The notes under the pieces were generated by a model, which worked only from the letters and a program-made list of their open reading frames with translations, ran no database searches and had not been told where the DNA came from. From positions 1-64,000 of the forward strand of contig JBBRZE010000002.1 in assembly GCA_038236995.1 (NCBI GenBank): a stretch of DNA of 64,000 bases, read 5' to 3'. This DNA comes from JAAFHB01 sp038236995. GTDB lineage: Bacteria; Bacteroidota; Bacteroidia; Bacteroidales; Prolixibacteraceae. Positions 36,675 through 45,267 of the stretch are shown here, one piece after another (the first letter of the stretch is position 1; each line of letters begins with the position of its first letter). A program made the position numbers and the translations under genes.

Positions 36675-36925
36675 TCTTCAATAAGTTCTTTTGTGAAAGA
36701 ATCTCCATTTTTTAGTTTTTCAATGGCTGAATCAAGTCTTTTTTCGTTTGTTTTTGAAGACAGTTCGTAGTGAGTTGCCTTGAGAGAGTTATACTCAGTT
36801 AAAGAAATAATAACTACACCACTTTCTTTTCCACGATTGATAATTAAGGTCTCGAAGTTATCTGTCACCTTGTCAAGATACCTTTTTATGTCTTTTCTAA
36901 AATCTGAAATTGTTGTTGTAAGCAT
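36671..36925 (-). CDS. yefM: YefM/Phd-family antitoxin
   Basis: An 84-residue protein. The N-terminal Phd/YefM fold begins TTTISDFRKDIKRYLDKVTD, with ETLIINRGKESGVVIISLTEYNSL after it. The C-terminal third is polar and helical, the toxin-wrapping part. It precedes yoeB with a 4-bp overlap, the standard antitoxin-first order. Palindromes upstream indicate autoregulation. Confidence 0.93.
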   Translation of the reverse strand: MLTTTISDFRKDIKRYLDKVTDNFETLIINRGKESGVVIISLTEYNSLKATHYELSSKTNEKRLDSAIEKLKNGDSFTKELIEE

Positions 36926-36933
36926 AACCGGTT

Positions 36934-36971
36934 TATTTGTACGATAATTAGTACAAATATATGTACAAATA
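36934..36971 (-). promoter_or_regulatory. yefM-yoeB operator overlapping the promoter
   Basis: TATTTGTAC (36934-36942) and GTACAAATA (36951-36959) form a perfect inverted repeat, and GTACAAATA recurs at 36963-36971, where the flanking base makes TGTACA, the core known in the E. coli yefM-yoeB operator. On the minus strand TATATTTG (36954-36961) is an exact -7 element inside the operator, so binding would block transcription. Confidence 0.75.
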
Positions 36972-37069
36972 TTTAATCGGCGATGATGTATTTAGTAAAT
37001 TTTTAAAGTTTAGAATGTTGCGTTATTACTCAGGCACAAGTATCAAAACAGTTGCGAAGAAATCGGATT

Positions 37070-37444
37070 TCAAAGTAAAACTTGCTTTCCACCAAGCCTT
37101 AACCTCTTAAAAGTAAGTTCCATCTGGACAGAACTTCCCGGATCTGTTTTAACCCACCTTTCATTGGTTGATTCAATTCCAAAGATATTTGGACTTTGGG
37201 TAGTTCCAAAATCTTTTATTTCTAACTGTTCCTGGTGCTCAGCTAAAAACCTTCCTATTTGCGCATGAATGTTTCTAAATGGTTCATGTTTATAGGAACT
37301 TAAAAATTCAATATAGCTGATCTCAAATTTCTTAGCGAAACGCCTGATAAATTCATGAGAATCAAATTCCGGATTAGGAATATTTTTGATGATCTCATCT
37401 TTTATGATCCCCAGGTTTTCAGTCATAAATTGATTTAAACTCAT
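37070..37444 (-). CDS. Hypothetical protein
   Basis: A 124-residue soluble protein. The N-terminal two thirds look helical (IRRFAKKFEISYIEFLSSYKH), and the C-terminus is beta-like and basic (MELTFKRLRLGGKQVLL). I do not recognise a family. It lies upstream of the toxin-antitoxin pair in the same direction, with a 144-bp gap that includes their operator. Nothing visible indicates a function. Confidence 0.5.
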   Translation of the reverse strand: MSLNQFMTENLGIIKDEIIKNIPNPEFDSHEFIRRFAKKFEISYIEFLSSYKHEPFRNIHAQIGRFLAEHQEQLEIKDFGTTQSPNIFGIESTNERWVKTDPGSSVQMELTFKRLRLGGKQVLL

Positions 37445-37776
37445 AGCTGACGTTTTTGAAATTAGTATAGTCCTGTAAATCTACAGAATCTTTAATAATT
37501 CCAGATCATCAACCTGAAGTTTTATTTTTGATATTCTGATTACCTCAGCACTTAAAATTCGATTTCCGGACCTATTGCCTGTCGGTCAAAGAAAATTCAT
37601 TGTGTCACAGGTAAAACACTATGAAATTACCCCTTTAAATACTTAGGTTTTTAGAAGAGAAGAGGTAATATGGATTCCAAATCTTCCATCTTCTTATTGG
37701 CTAAAACTGTGAATTAATATTATTTTTGAAATGCCGGGAGTCAAATGGCCCTGGTTCTTCCTTACAAAGTGTGATA
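37445..37776. other. Intergenic stretch, no feature recognised
   Basis: Unremarkable AT-rich sequence between the hypothetical gene and a small lipoprotein gene. I see no repeat, RNA or clear promoter element. Confidence 0.4.
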
Positions 37777-37905
37777 TCACCTGCATCTGCTTACATATTT
37801 ACCAGTGCACTTTGGTTTGTACATAGCTCCTGAATGTTGATCCTGGCTAATACAAGATCCGAATATAATAACAAGGATAATAAGCAGTAGAAATATCTTC
37901 TTCAT
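37777..37905 (-). CDS. Small lipoprotein
   Basis: A 42-residue frame. MKKIFLLLIILVIIFGSC is a textbook lipoprotein signal with the lipobox Cys at 18, leaving a 25-residue mature tail ending TGKYVSRCR with two more Cys. Function unknown. It follows the small gene at 37929-38087 by 23 bp and may share a transcript with the TPR gene. Confidence 0.55.
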   Translation of the reverse strand: MKKIFLLLIILVIIFGSCISQDQHSGAMYKPKCTGKYVSRCR

Positions 37906-37928
37906 TTTTGTTCACTTTTCTTAATCAG

Positions 37929-38087
37929 TTAGGATTCAATTGCTCTCTTTAATGCCTCACACTTTGGTTCATCATTCATTTGTGTTAATACGCACCTTAA
38001 CGAATTATAGTTTCTACACCGTCTCAAATTCTGGCGCAACCTAATAACCAAAGAGAATTCCAAATCTTGTGGATATTTCCCGAACAT
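37929..38087 (-). CDS. Small basic protein, uncertain
   Basis: A 52-residue frame starting 11 bp after the TPR gene stop, with AAAGGAATTAAAG just before its ATG. It is rich in Arg, Leu, Asn and Cys (RLRQNLRRCRNYNSLRC). No family is recognised. The tight spacing to the TPR gene and to the lipoprotein is the main support. Confidence 0.35.
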   Translation of the reverse strand: MFGKYPQDLEFSLVIRLRQNLRRCRNYNSLRCVLTQMNDEPKCEALKRAIES

Positions 38088-38098
38088 CTTTAATTCCT

Positions 38099-39118
38099 TT
38101 ATTTACCGTATACAAGTATTGCATTATATGCTCCTTGATAACCTAGCTCATTGGCTTTACTTAAATCCATATATGCACTGTCTTTTAAACCAATCATAAG
38201 CTTTGCAATGGCTCTCGAAAAGTAGGCACTGGCATATTGGGGATTAATCTCTATGGCCATTGTATAGTCGGCAATGGGACCCCAATAATCTTCAAGAGTT
38301 ATCTTTGCATTTCCTCTTGCGCAATATGCATCAGCAGACCTGGGGTTAATTGCTATCGTCATATTATAGTCAGCGATCGCACCATGATAATCTCCGAGAT
38401 GCATCCTTGCAATTCCTCTGTTGTAATATGAATCTGCATACTTAGGGTTAATCTTTATGGCCCTGGTATAATCGGAAATTGCATCCCTGTATTTTTCAAG
38501 GAGACTTTTTGCATTGCCTCTTGCATAGTAAGCATCCGCAGACCCGGGGCTAATTTCTATCGTCCTATTATAGTCATCAATTGCCCCATTATAGTCTTCA
38601 AGATCTATCTTCGCATTTCCTCTCGCATAAATTGCATCAACAGATTTAGGGTTAATCTTTATTGTTCGGTTAAAATCAGCTATTGCACCCCCTAAGTCTT
38701 TCAAATGTATCTTAGTGACACCTCTGTCATAATAAGAATCTTCATATTCGGGATTAATCCCGATTGCCATTGTATAGTCGGCAATTGCTCCCCTAAAGTC
38801 CCCCAAGAGGTTTTTTGTATTGCCTCTTGCGTAATATGCATCAGCCGACTTGGGGTTAATTTGTAATGCCATATTATAATCCGCAATTGCGCCGATATAG
38901 TCTACCAGGTAATTCCGTGATAATCCTCTTTTATAATATGTATCTGCATTATTGGGATCAATCTCAATCGCTTTTGTATAATCAGCAACTGCACCTACAT
39001 AGTCGGAGAGATTATGTTTTTTATAACCTTGACCTATAAAATACACCGTGGATTGGCTATACACCGAGAAAACCAAAAAAAGATGGAGGATTATAAAAAT
39101 TAATAATACTCTTTTCAT
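38099..39118 (-). CDS. Exported tetratricopeptide-repeat protein
   Basis: A 339-residue protein with a signal peptide (to about residue 21) and then roughly nine consecutive 34-residue TPR units with the YYxRG...YxGAIADYxxAIxINP pattern. The units alternate between two types (SADAYYARGNAK and YADSYYNRG), so the DNA repeats with a 68-codon period as well as 34. TPR arrays bind proteins; the partner is unknown. The near-identical units suggest growth of the array by recent duplication. Two small genes follow. Confidence 0.88.
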   Translation of the reverse strand: MKRVLLIFIILHLFLVFSVYSQSTVYFIGQGYKKHNLSDYVGAVADYTKAIEIDPNNADTYYKRGLSRNYLVDYIGAIADYNMALQINPKSADAYYARGNTKNLLGDFRGAIADYTMAIGINPEYEDSYYDRGVTKIHLKDLGGAIADFNRTIKINPKSVDAIYARGNAKIDLEDYNGAIDDYNRTIEISPGSADAYYARGNAKSLLEKYRDAISDYTRAIKINPKYADSYYNRGIARMHLGDYHGAIADYNMTIAINPRSADAYCARGNAKITLEDYWGPIADYTMAIEINPQYASAYFSRAIAKLMIGLKDSAYMDLSKANELGYQGAYNAILVYGK

Positions 39119-39406
39119 TACATTATGAATTGTGTTTCAATTGATTCTAACGAGAAAAACCAGTCCGGGTTTCAAATAAACCTTTTTATTCCAGTTCACT
39201 TTAGAATCCTGATTCTCTTCTTTAGAATGATAGCTAATAATTCTTTCCTATAAATCCATCATTTATTTTGACCAACCTTAATAGCCGGGTTAGTCCCCCA
39301 TAAGTATTCAAACCTATTGATTTACAGGCAAATTAATAAGGTTTAGATCAAGGGGGAAATTGGGGTTCTACTAAGGTTAATTAAGGAAAATAAGGTTTTT
39401 AACTGT

Positions 39407-39664
39407 CCGGATTGACGGTGAACCCTTCAGAATTAAATTTCTGGCCTCCAGATTGACCGGGACCCCGCCCGGATTAACTTTCCAGCCGTCAGATTAACTT
39501 GGGACCCGTCCGGATTAACTTTCTAACCGTCAGATTGACTTGGAACCCATCCGGATTAAGTTTCTGGCCGTCAGATTAACTTGGGATCCGTCCGGATTAA
39601 GTTTCTGGGCGTCAGATTGACTTTTGGGCCGCCAGATTGACTGGGGACTCGCCCGGATTGACCT
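39407..39664. repeat. Imperfect 41-bp tandem repeat in intergenic DNA
   Basis: About six units of 41 bp, each made of two related halves of 20-21 bp: CAGATTGACTTGGGACCCGT and CCGGATTAACTTTCTGGCCG. The conserved core is (A/G)GATT(A/G)AC. The period is not a multiple of three and no frame stays open through it, so it is not coding. Spacers are lacking, so it is not a CRISPR array. Confidence 0.85.
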
Positions 39665-39771
39665 ATGTTAAGTGAATTGGATAACGCCGATTTTCAATTG
39701 CAATCGTATTTTATAACCATGATTTTCAATCGCGGGACCTGGCAACCGGAAGAAATAACTCCTAAAAAACA

Positions 39772-39813
39772 AGAAACCCGGTAACTTTAATTGATTTCAG
39801 TTTCCGGGTTTCT
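39772..39813 (-). terminator. Intrinsic terminator
   Basis: AGAAACCCGG (39772-39781) pairs with CCGGGTTTCT (39804-39813). On the minus strand the stem is followed by TTGTTTTTTAGG. It lies 8 bp after the stop of the leftward gene. Confidence 0.75.
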
Positions 39814-39820
39814 ATTATTC

Positions 39821-40552
39821 TCAGGCTTCAACCTTTTCTGTCTGGACATTTTTCCGTTTAAAGTAGGCACTGATATACCCTTCAAGCCGGTCGGGATTTT
39901 TCCAGAAAACGTACTTGCCGCAATTGCGGATTTCATCCATTGGCGCCTTCAGGTGGGTGAAAGCCTTGTCGCGGATCATCATCGCCTCGCTGTCTTTCTT
40001 CCGCTCGCCATTGGTCGCGCCCAGCAGGTCGCCCATCTGGTCCGACGTCAATGCAGCTTCATCCAGTAATGCAGCATCAAAACCAACCGCTGCAAGCAAA
40101 TCTAAATTGGCTTTTCCCAGTACCGAGAGGTCATTCAGATCCTGCACCATATCGGCATTTGAGTCGCCCATTGCAATATCTTCCACCCTCGACAATAAAT
40201 CCTCATTGTTGCGGAAAGCATACCGCAAGGTATGGAGCAGACGGTTGCGCAATTCGAAAGCCAACGGTGACAGTTCTTTCCACGCCTGCTCATCCTGTTG
40301 TCGTGTATTCCGTTCTGTAATCCACCGCGACTGCGATTCGCGGCAGGCACCCGCACGGATTGGAATCTTCAGGACATTTGTCCAGTCGAGACCGGCACGG
40401 GTAAGTGCTACCTGGTCAATCTGGCACCAGTGGTAGAGATCCTCCGCTTCCTGTACAAATACATCTACAGGCATTGTTGGGATGATCGTTTTTTCAGGTA
40501 TGATGGCCTGAATCTCATCTAATATTTCATCATAATCGCTTTCTGAGGACAT
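39821..40552 (-). CDS. Hypothetical helical protein
   Basis: 243 residues from the ATG at 40552; a further upstream in-frame start at 40597 adds a basic stretch that looks like leader. The protein is acidic and largely helical, with no signal peptide and no motif I recognise. It ends with KNPDRLEGYISAYFKRKNVQ. Two Trp-rich segments (YHWCQIDQ, GLDWTNVLK) and the C-terminal KYVFWKNPDR may form a core. It sits between a tandem repeat and a palindromic repeat cluster, but nothing links it to them. Confidence 0.6.
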   Translation of the reverse strand: MSSESDYDEILDEIQAIIPEKTIIPTMPVDVFVQEAEDLYHWCQIDQVALTRAGLDWTNVLKIPIRAGACRESQSRWITERNTRQQDEQAWKELSPLAFELRNRLLHTLRYAFRNNEDLLSRVEDIAMGDSNADMVQDLNDLSVLGKANLDLLAAVGFDAALLDEAALTSDQMGDLLGATNGERKKDSEAMMIRDKAFTHLKAPMDEIRNCGKYVFWKNPDRLEGYISAYFKRKNVQTEKVEA

Positions 40553-40958
40553 TATTTTTGCTTTATTATTTAATCTATTGACCTTAAAATAAAACAAGCG
40601 ATTTTGTTGGTAACAAAAATCGCTTCAAACGAATGACAGCTAACACCTTCACGATTGATAAGGGCGGTTGCTTCAAGCAGGTAGTTAAACGATTTTGAAT
40701 TTAGGAATTCACTTAAAAAAGTGTTCGGGATGGCTTCACATCCCTGAGGATCTTACCATAGAGCAGGATTTAAAAGTTTTTTAAAAGGATAAAGGTTTTT
40801 TTGTATTCAACCGGTTCGTGCCTTAAAATTACAAACTTTTTAAATACGCAAATGCTTTTCGCCAAATATTATTAAAAAATAAAATCTTAGAGATTCTACC
40901 AAGGAATAAGGATGAAAGAATGTTGTATTTTTATTTGTTGTTTTAGCTAGTTTGAAAA

Positions 40959-41060
40959 TTTCCCGTAGGGAAAACAGGTCGGTAGAAATGTCGATTTACA
41001 AGTTTTGTATTGTCCCGTACGGGACAACAGACCAACCTGTTTTTATATTTCTACCGACCT
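40959..41060. repeat. Nested palindrome cluster
   Basis: Three structures lie together in the 40598-41228 gap. TTTCCCGTAGGGAAA is at 40959-40973. A perfect 14-bp inverted repeat, AGGTCGGTAGAAAT (40976-40989) and ATTTCTACCGACCT (41047-41060), encloses the palindrome TTGTCCCGTACGGGACAA (41010-41027). The arrangement resembles dispersed palindromic repeats of Bacteroidota genomes. The rest of the gap shows nothing I recognise. Confidence 0.7.
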
Positions 41061-41228
41061 TTAGTTCCTGACAGAACAGAAAAACAAATTCGAACTGACA
41101 CATATTATGATTCTTTGAAGTTCTGCCGTTACAAAGAAAAAGAGTATCATTTCTGTGTTTGCGCTCATAAGGTGTAAAAAACAATAGATTGATAAATTAG
41201 GGTACAACCATTAAATTGTTCTTATCAC

Positions 41229-41855
41229 TTAATAAAATGTCAATATTATCTTAACCCCTAAAAACACCAGGAATCCGCCCAATGTACGGTTGATGATTTT
41301 TTCATATTTAAGAAATACCCGTTGAACGTTTTGCCGGGCAAGGAATATAGAGACAATCGTAAACCAGGTAAAGGCGGTCAGGATGATGATCGCAGAAATC
41401 GTCAGGATGATGTAAACAGGGGTGGAATTCCCGATCACAAGTGTAAACAAACTCATGAAAAACAACGTCGCTTTCGGGTTCAGCACATTGGTCAGAAAAC
41501 CCATCCGAAATGCTTTTAAACGCGTGAGGTCCGTCCCGGTACGCTCTTCTGTGAGATCGATTCTGGAACCTTTGGCAATAAAAGAACTCACACCCAGATA
41601 AATCAGGTAAGCTGCTCCAAGTAATTTGAGAATGGAAAAAAGGACAACCGATGTCGAGATAATGTAACCAATTCCGGCTGCACAATAGAACAGATGGACG
41701 CAAAGTGCCAGGCTAATGCCGAGGGCAGTAAAGATACCTGCCCGTCGCGAATAACAGAGTGAATTCCTTACTGTAACCACGAAATCAGGACCGGGACTGA
41801 TGGCCGCCAGCAAATTTAAAAGCGCAACTGTTCCAATAAGGGGAAGGTATTCCAT
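41229..41855 (-). CDS. LysE/RhtB family exporter
   Basis: A 208-residue inner-membrane protein with six hydrophobic segments. LAAISPGPDFVVTVRNSL is the conserved SPGP block of the LysE family, and GFLTNVLNPKATLFF the second signature (NPKA). Members export amino acids or related metabolites. Substrate unknown. The start lies 3 bp after the thioesterase stop, so the two form an operon. Confidence 0.88.
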   Translation of the reverse strand: MEYLPLIGTVALLNLLAAISPGPDFVVTVRNSLCYSRRAGIFTALGISLALCVHLFYCAAGIGYIISTSVVLFSILKLLGAAYLIYLGVSSFIAKGSRIDLTEERTGTDLTRLKAFRMGFLTNVLNPKATLFFMSLFTLVIGNSTPVYIILTISAIIILTAFTWFTIVSIFLARQNVQRVFLKYEKIINRTLGGFLVFLGVKIILTFY

Positions 41856-41858
41856 CGG

Positions 41859-42272
41859 CTATACGAGTTCATTAAATCCGGGAACATCTTCCAAACGGAT
41901 CGGCCGGCCATGTTTTAATCCGACACCGATGACTTTTGCGCTGGCAACCAGCTTGTTCTCTGGCAACGTGAAAATATCCTGGTTGAAAATCAATTTCAAT
42001 TGCCCCTCCCTGAGGATATTGAGCCGCACCACAAATGAATCGCCACTTTTGAGCGAGCGTTTGTAATCGATCTCAATACGCGATACAACCAGGTCGATCC
42101 CTTCCGAATGCAGCGCGGCAAAGTCAATATTTTTGCCGATCAGAAAAGTATGCCGGGTATGTTCGAAATAATTTAAGTAGACTGCATTGTTGACGATCCC
42201 CTGTAAATCGCACTCATAATCACGAACAGCAAAATCGAGTTCATACTGGTAACCGGGTTCTGACTTGTGCAT
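41859..42272 (-). CDS. Acyl-CoA thioesterase, 4HBT hotdog fold
   Basis: A 137-residue protein, single hotdog domain. The active-site region is VRDYECDLQGIVNNAVYLNYFEH, with the D-x-x-G-hV-N-N-x-x-Y pattern of YbgC/FadM-type thioesterases. ASAKVIGVGL and an SRIEIDYKRSLKSGD strand complete the fold. It hydrolyses acyl-CoA esters; chain length cannot be told. First gene of an operon with the LysE exporter. Confidence 0.85.
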   Translation of the reverse strand: MHKSEPGYQYELDFAVRDYECDLQGIVNNAVYLNYFEHTRHTFLIGKNIDFAALHSEGIDLVVSRIEIDYKRSLKSGDSFVVRLNILREGQLKLIFNQDIFTLPENKLVASAKVIGVGLKHGRPIRLEDVPGFNELV

Positions 42273-42415
42273 TATTTTTCAGTTCTCTTTTGCGGTTCAG
42301 ACCATCGGTCTTATTCCGCTTAATTAAGCTGCAATTACAACATTTTTTTGAATCTGTACAAATCGATCTTCGGCATGACACAACCAGCAATTCTTAGGTT
42401 AGAGAAAACCAATTT

Positions 42416-42769
42416 TTAAGGCATTAATGTAATGGTCGTTTCATTTCCCTCGAAGACATCACCAGAACCTGAAATGGTAACCGTTTCTCCGTAATTGTTT
42501 TCAAAATCACATTCAAAATAATAAACACCAGGTGTTAAATATTCAAACCGGACTTGTCCGCTGTTATTGGTAATCCGGGTATCAGAGTAAAGGAAATTGT
42601 CAAAATCATACTGATTGTCATACAAATATACGGTCTTCCCAATAAGCGAAGAACCAACTCCGTCTCTTGCATTAATGACCAGGTCACCTGTTGGATCAAT
42701 CGACTTTTGGCAACCAGCTATATTTATTAAAGCAAAGAATAATAGCGTGTAAAATAAAACCTTTTTCAT
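42416..42769 (-). CDS. Small lipoprotein with beta-sandwich domain
   Basis: 117 residues from the ATG at 42769, chosen since the lipoprotein signal MKKVLFYTLLFFALINIAGC begins there (Cys20); a longer frame to 42814 adds no signal-like residues. The mature part (LVINARDGVGSSLIGKTVYL, TRITNNSGQVRFEYLTPGVYYFE) looks like a carboxypeptidase-regulatory or SpaA-like beta-sandwich. Function unknown; probably outer-membrane attached. Confidence 0.65.
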   Translation of the reverse strand: MKKVLFYTLLFFALINIAGCQKSIDPTGDLVINARDGVGSSLIGKTVYLYDNQYDFDNFLYSDTRITNNSGQVRFEYLTPGVYYFECDFENNYGETVTISGSGDVFEGNETTITLMP

Positions 42770-43072
42770 AAATGTGATATTAATATATAACGAATGCTTC
42801 AATAATCGGGCCAAGCCTGATTTTTGAATTTCTGCAAGTTAGTGATTTGCACTCAGATTGCAGCACCCTAATGGCTACGAATACATTTTATTGTTAATTT
42901 GAAAAATGCCTTAATCTAATTATAAGCAGCGATTTTCTAACTATTCTAATTCCTTATTGGGAATCGTATATTCCCTTAAACCGACCTGCTTTTGCGCTAC
43001 TAAATTCCGGGGAGCAAGGCAATATACTACTCTGCAACCGTCTACGGACAACTTTGGATGCCATCCAAACCC

Positions 43073-43215
43073 TGAGGTCACAAATTATGACCTCAAGATT
43101 TCAAATTCTTTCAGGTTGCTAATATTTTAAGAAGGTATCGTATTTTGCGTCATGTTTATTTAACGCATATGTTCGTCCATTCTGAATTGGAGGTCACAAA
43201 TTGTGACCTCCAATT
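43073..43215. repeat. Two palindromes related to a site inside the ORF6N gene
   Basis: Copy one (43073-43095) is TGAGGTCA plus a near-palindromic partner with one mismatch. Copy two (43185-43215) is a 15-bp perfect inverted repeat, AATTGGAGGTCACAA and TTGTGACCTCCAATT, about one central A. The third copy (43525-43555), AACTTGAGGTCACAA and its complement, lies inside the ORF6N coding sequence. All share AGGTCACAAATTGTGACCT. The 42815-43270 gap holds nothing else I recognise. Confidence 0.8.
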
Positions 43216-43270
43216 TATTTTATACTTAATGATCAGGCTTGTATCCGATCCGTTTTCGTGGTGGTTGTTC

Positions 43271-43762
43271 TTACTGCTTGGTAATCAGCTCGTCGAGGTA
43301 ACTGAAAACCAGTTCAATGTTCTTATCCTGATTTTGGACCTTTTTCTTTATTTCTTCAATCTCCAGTTTTAGACCAAGCGTATCGGTCAGCATTTGTCGC
43401 ATACGCGTGAAGATCCGCATGATCTGGATATTGACAGCGATCGCTTTTTTGCTGTTCAAAACACTTGAAAGCATCAAAACACCATGTTCTGAAAATACCA
43501 TCGGTAAATAACGAATACCACCCCAACTTGAGGTCACAAATTGTGACCTCAAGTTAGAGAATTCATTTTCAGTCAATTCAAACATAAAATCGTCAGGAAA
43601 GCGATTCAAATTTCTACGCACTTGTTGTTTTAATACTTTGGTATCAAGACCATACAACTCAGCCAAATCTCTATCAAGCATTACCTTTTGACCTCTGATC
43701 AAAAAGATTTTATCCATGATTCGTTCATCAGGTATCAAAACTGAAGCATTTTCTGTTGTCAT
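43271..43762 (-). CDS. ORF6N domain protein
   Basis: A 163-residue protein. The ORF6N domain is clear: IFLIRGQKVMLDRDLAELYG, VLKQQVRRNLNRFPDDFMFEL, TENEFSNLRSQFVTSSWGG and LPMVFSEHGVLMLSSVL. A helical or coiled-coil C-terminus follows (LEIEEIKKKVQNQDKN). ORF6N proteins are DNA-binding, phage-derived and common in Bacteroidota. The codons for LRSQFVTS form a 31-nt palindrome that recurs twice downstream, suggesting a DNA-binding link. Function is otherwise unknown. Confidence 0.9.
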   Translation of the reverse strand: MTTENASVLIPDERIMDKIFLIRGQKVMLDRDLAELYGLDTKVLKQQVRRNLNRFPDDFMFELTENEFSNLRSQFVTSSWGGIRYLPMVFSEHGVLMLSSVLNSKKAIAVNIQIMRIFTRMRQMLTDTLGLKLEIEEIKKKVQNQDKNIELVFSYLDELITKQ

Positions 43763-43862
43763 TGAGTGGAAATTTGATGTAAGTCTTACCAGAAATGTTG
43801 CTCAAAACATTATCCCTAAGTTACAAAAATTCCATCAAATTATTTTGTACAATTGAACACGA

Positions 43863-45251
43863 TTATTTCCGCAATATTCTCAAAGAGATATCTTCTGAAT
43901 ATGCAGGCGACTCAAGCTTTGCCTTTCCACCGGCATGATTCAATGTAATTTTCTTTTCAGCCATTCCACTTAGCGGATTCATCCACTCTAATGAATAATT
44001 GCCTTTAGGAAGATTAAGTTCCAGTTGAACCTGTTTGCCACCCATCCAGTAAATGGCATACTGTTTACCCGTTTCAGCCAGGACATAGACATGGTTATTT
44101 CCTGTTAATCCACCCGCATAAACCGTTGTATCGGGTTTCATGGCTACAAAGTTGAATGATTCAATGAATTTTTTCAGGTAGCTCAATTGCATGCGGAAAG
44201 CCGGGGTACCTCCTCCTGGCTGCGCGGCAGGATACTGAAAAGTGCCGTCTTCGTTATCGGTTGTAAATGAGTAATCGAGGTTGTTGAATAAGCCTCCTCC
44301 GGCTAAGATCAATTCCCACGCTTCTTTACGATAAGTAGAATCCATTTGTCCGTTAAAGCCTGTTTCGTTTTCGCCGATGACCTTATTCAAATCATAATTG
44401 AGCGTAACTGCTTTGGGAGGCGCAGCATAGTGAAAATTGTAAACCGAAACCAATGGGTTTGGCTCCTGTATTTTCTGAGATCCATTGCCAATGTTTTGTG
44501 ATATCAGGTGCCGATTTCTGAACGATTTTTCAGCACCAGTGATCACCTGGGCAATGCGATTCTGCCATTCGAGGGTGATTCCGCCAAAATAAGGCTCGTT
44601 GCAAATTTCGTAGATCAGATTCGGAAAGCTTTTTAATTCCTCAACGATTTTACGGACCATCTTTTCCTGAATAGCTAAAAGGCCTTTGTTTTTATCGAGC
44701 GTGTACACATCAGTGCGCGGAATTGCACCCAATCCGTTGACATTGTTTTTGATATTGAAGGGACTCAATTCCCATTGCATCTCTTCGTAAAACGGACAGA
44801 ACAAGGACAGTTCCACGATGACACCTCGTTTTTGGGCTTCAGCAACAAAGTCTTTCAGCCGGGCAAAATAGGCTTTATCCCATCGGTTAAGGTCAAACTT
44901 TAATTCTTTTCCAACCCGAACCCAGGGACAAAGGAATTTCAGTTTGTCAGGTCCCATCGTATTTTTTGAAATATTGAATGCGCCGGCAGGTTCAAAATAA
45001 GCGCCGGTCATCGTCCTTGTCAGGTTCAACCCATCTTTCTGCAGGGTTTCCAGGTATTTTCTGTAATCGAAATCGGGATTCATCACAGCTCCGTAATGTT
45101 CGCCGGAGGTAATCAGAATCGTTGGTTTCCCTTTGTAACTAAAGTAATGCGGATTTACGGGATGAAGAGTGATTGGTTTTACCTGGGCAAAAGCATTGTT
45201 CAGATTCAGGCCGACCAAACAAATTAACAGAAGGATGCTCGTTTTTCTCAT
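43863..45251 (-). CDS. Exported clan GH-A glycoside hydrolase (GH5-like)
   Basis: 462 residues from the ATG at 45251, where the signal peptide (to AFAQ, about residue 23) starts; the open frame runs 10 codons further up. The opening YFSYKGKPTILITSGEHYGA, YLETLQKDGLNLTRTMTG, and LIYEICNEPYFGG with the acid/base Glu of the NEP block indicate a retaining TIM-barrel enzyme. VIGENETGF is the likely nucleophile strand. A small C-terminal beta domain ends the protein. I cannot assign the family number. It is 16 bp downstream of the GH30 gene in one operon. Confidence 0.7.
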   Translation of the reverse strand: MRKTSILLLICLVGLNLNNAFAQVKPITLHPVNPHYFSYKGKPTILITSGEHYGAVMNPDFDYRKYLETLQKDGLNLTRTMTGAYFEPAGAFNISKNTMGPDKLKFLCPWVRVGKELKFDLNRWDKAYFARLKDFVAEAQKRGVIVELSLFCPFYEEMQWELSPFNIKNNVNGLGAIPRTDVYTLDKNKGLLAIQEKMVRKIVEELKSFPNLIYEICNEPYFGGITLEWQNRIAQVITGAEKSFRNRHLISQNIGNGSQKIQEPNPLVSVYNFHYAAPPKAVTLNYDLNKVIGENETGFNGQMDSTYRKEAWELILAGGGLFNNLDYSFTTDNEDGTFQYPAAQPGGGTPAFRMQLSYLKKFIESFNFVAMKPDTTVYAGGLTGNNHVYVLAETGKQYAIYWMGGKQVQLELNLPKGNYSLEWMNPLSGMAEKKITLNHAGGKAKLESPAYSEDISLRILRK

Positions 45252-45267
45252 TGTATCGATTTGTAAC

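Noticed and set aside
39407..39664. Possible CRISPR array.
   Set aside because: Units are imperfect and contiguous with no unique spacers, and there are no cas genes in the window.
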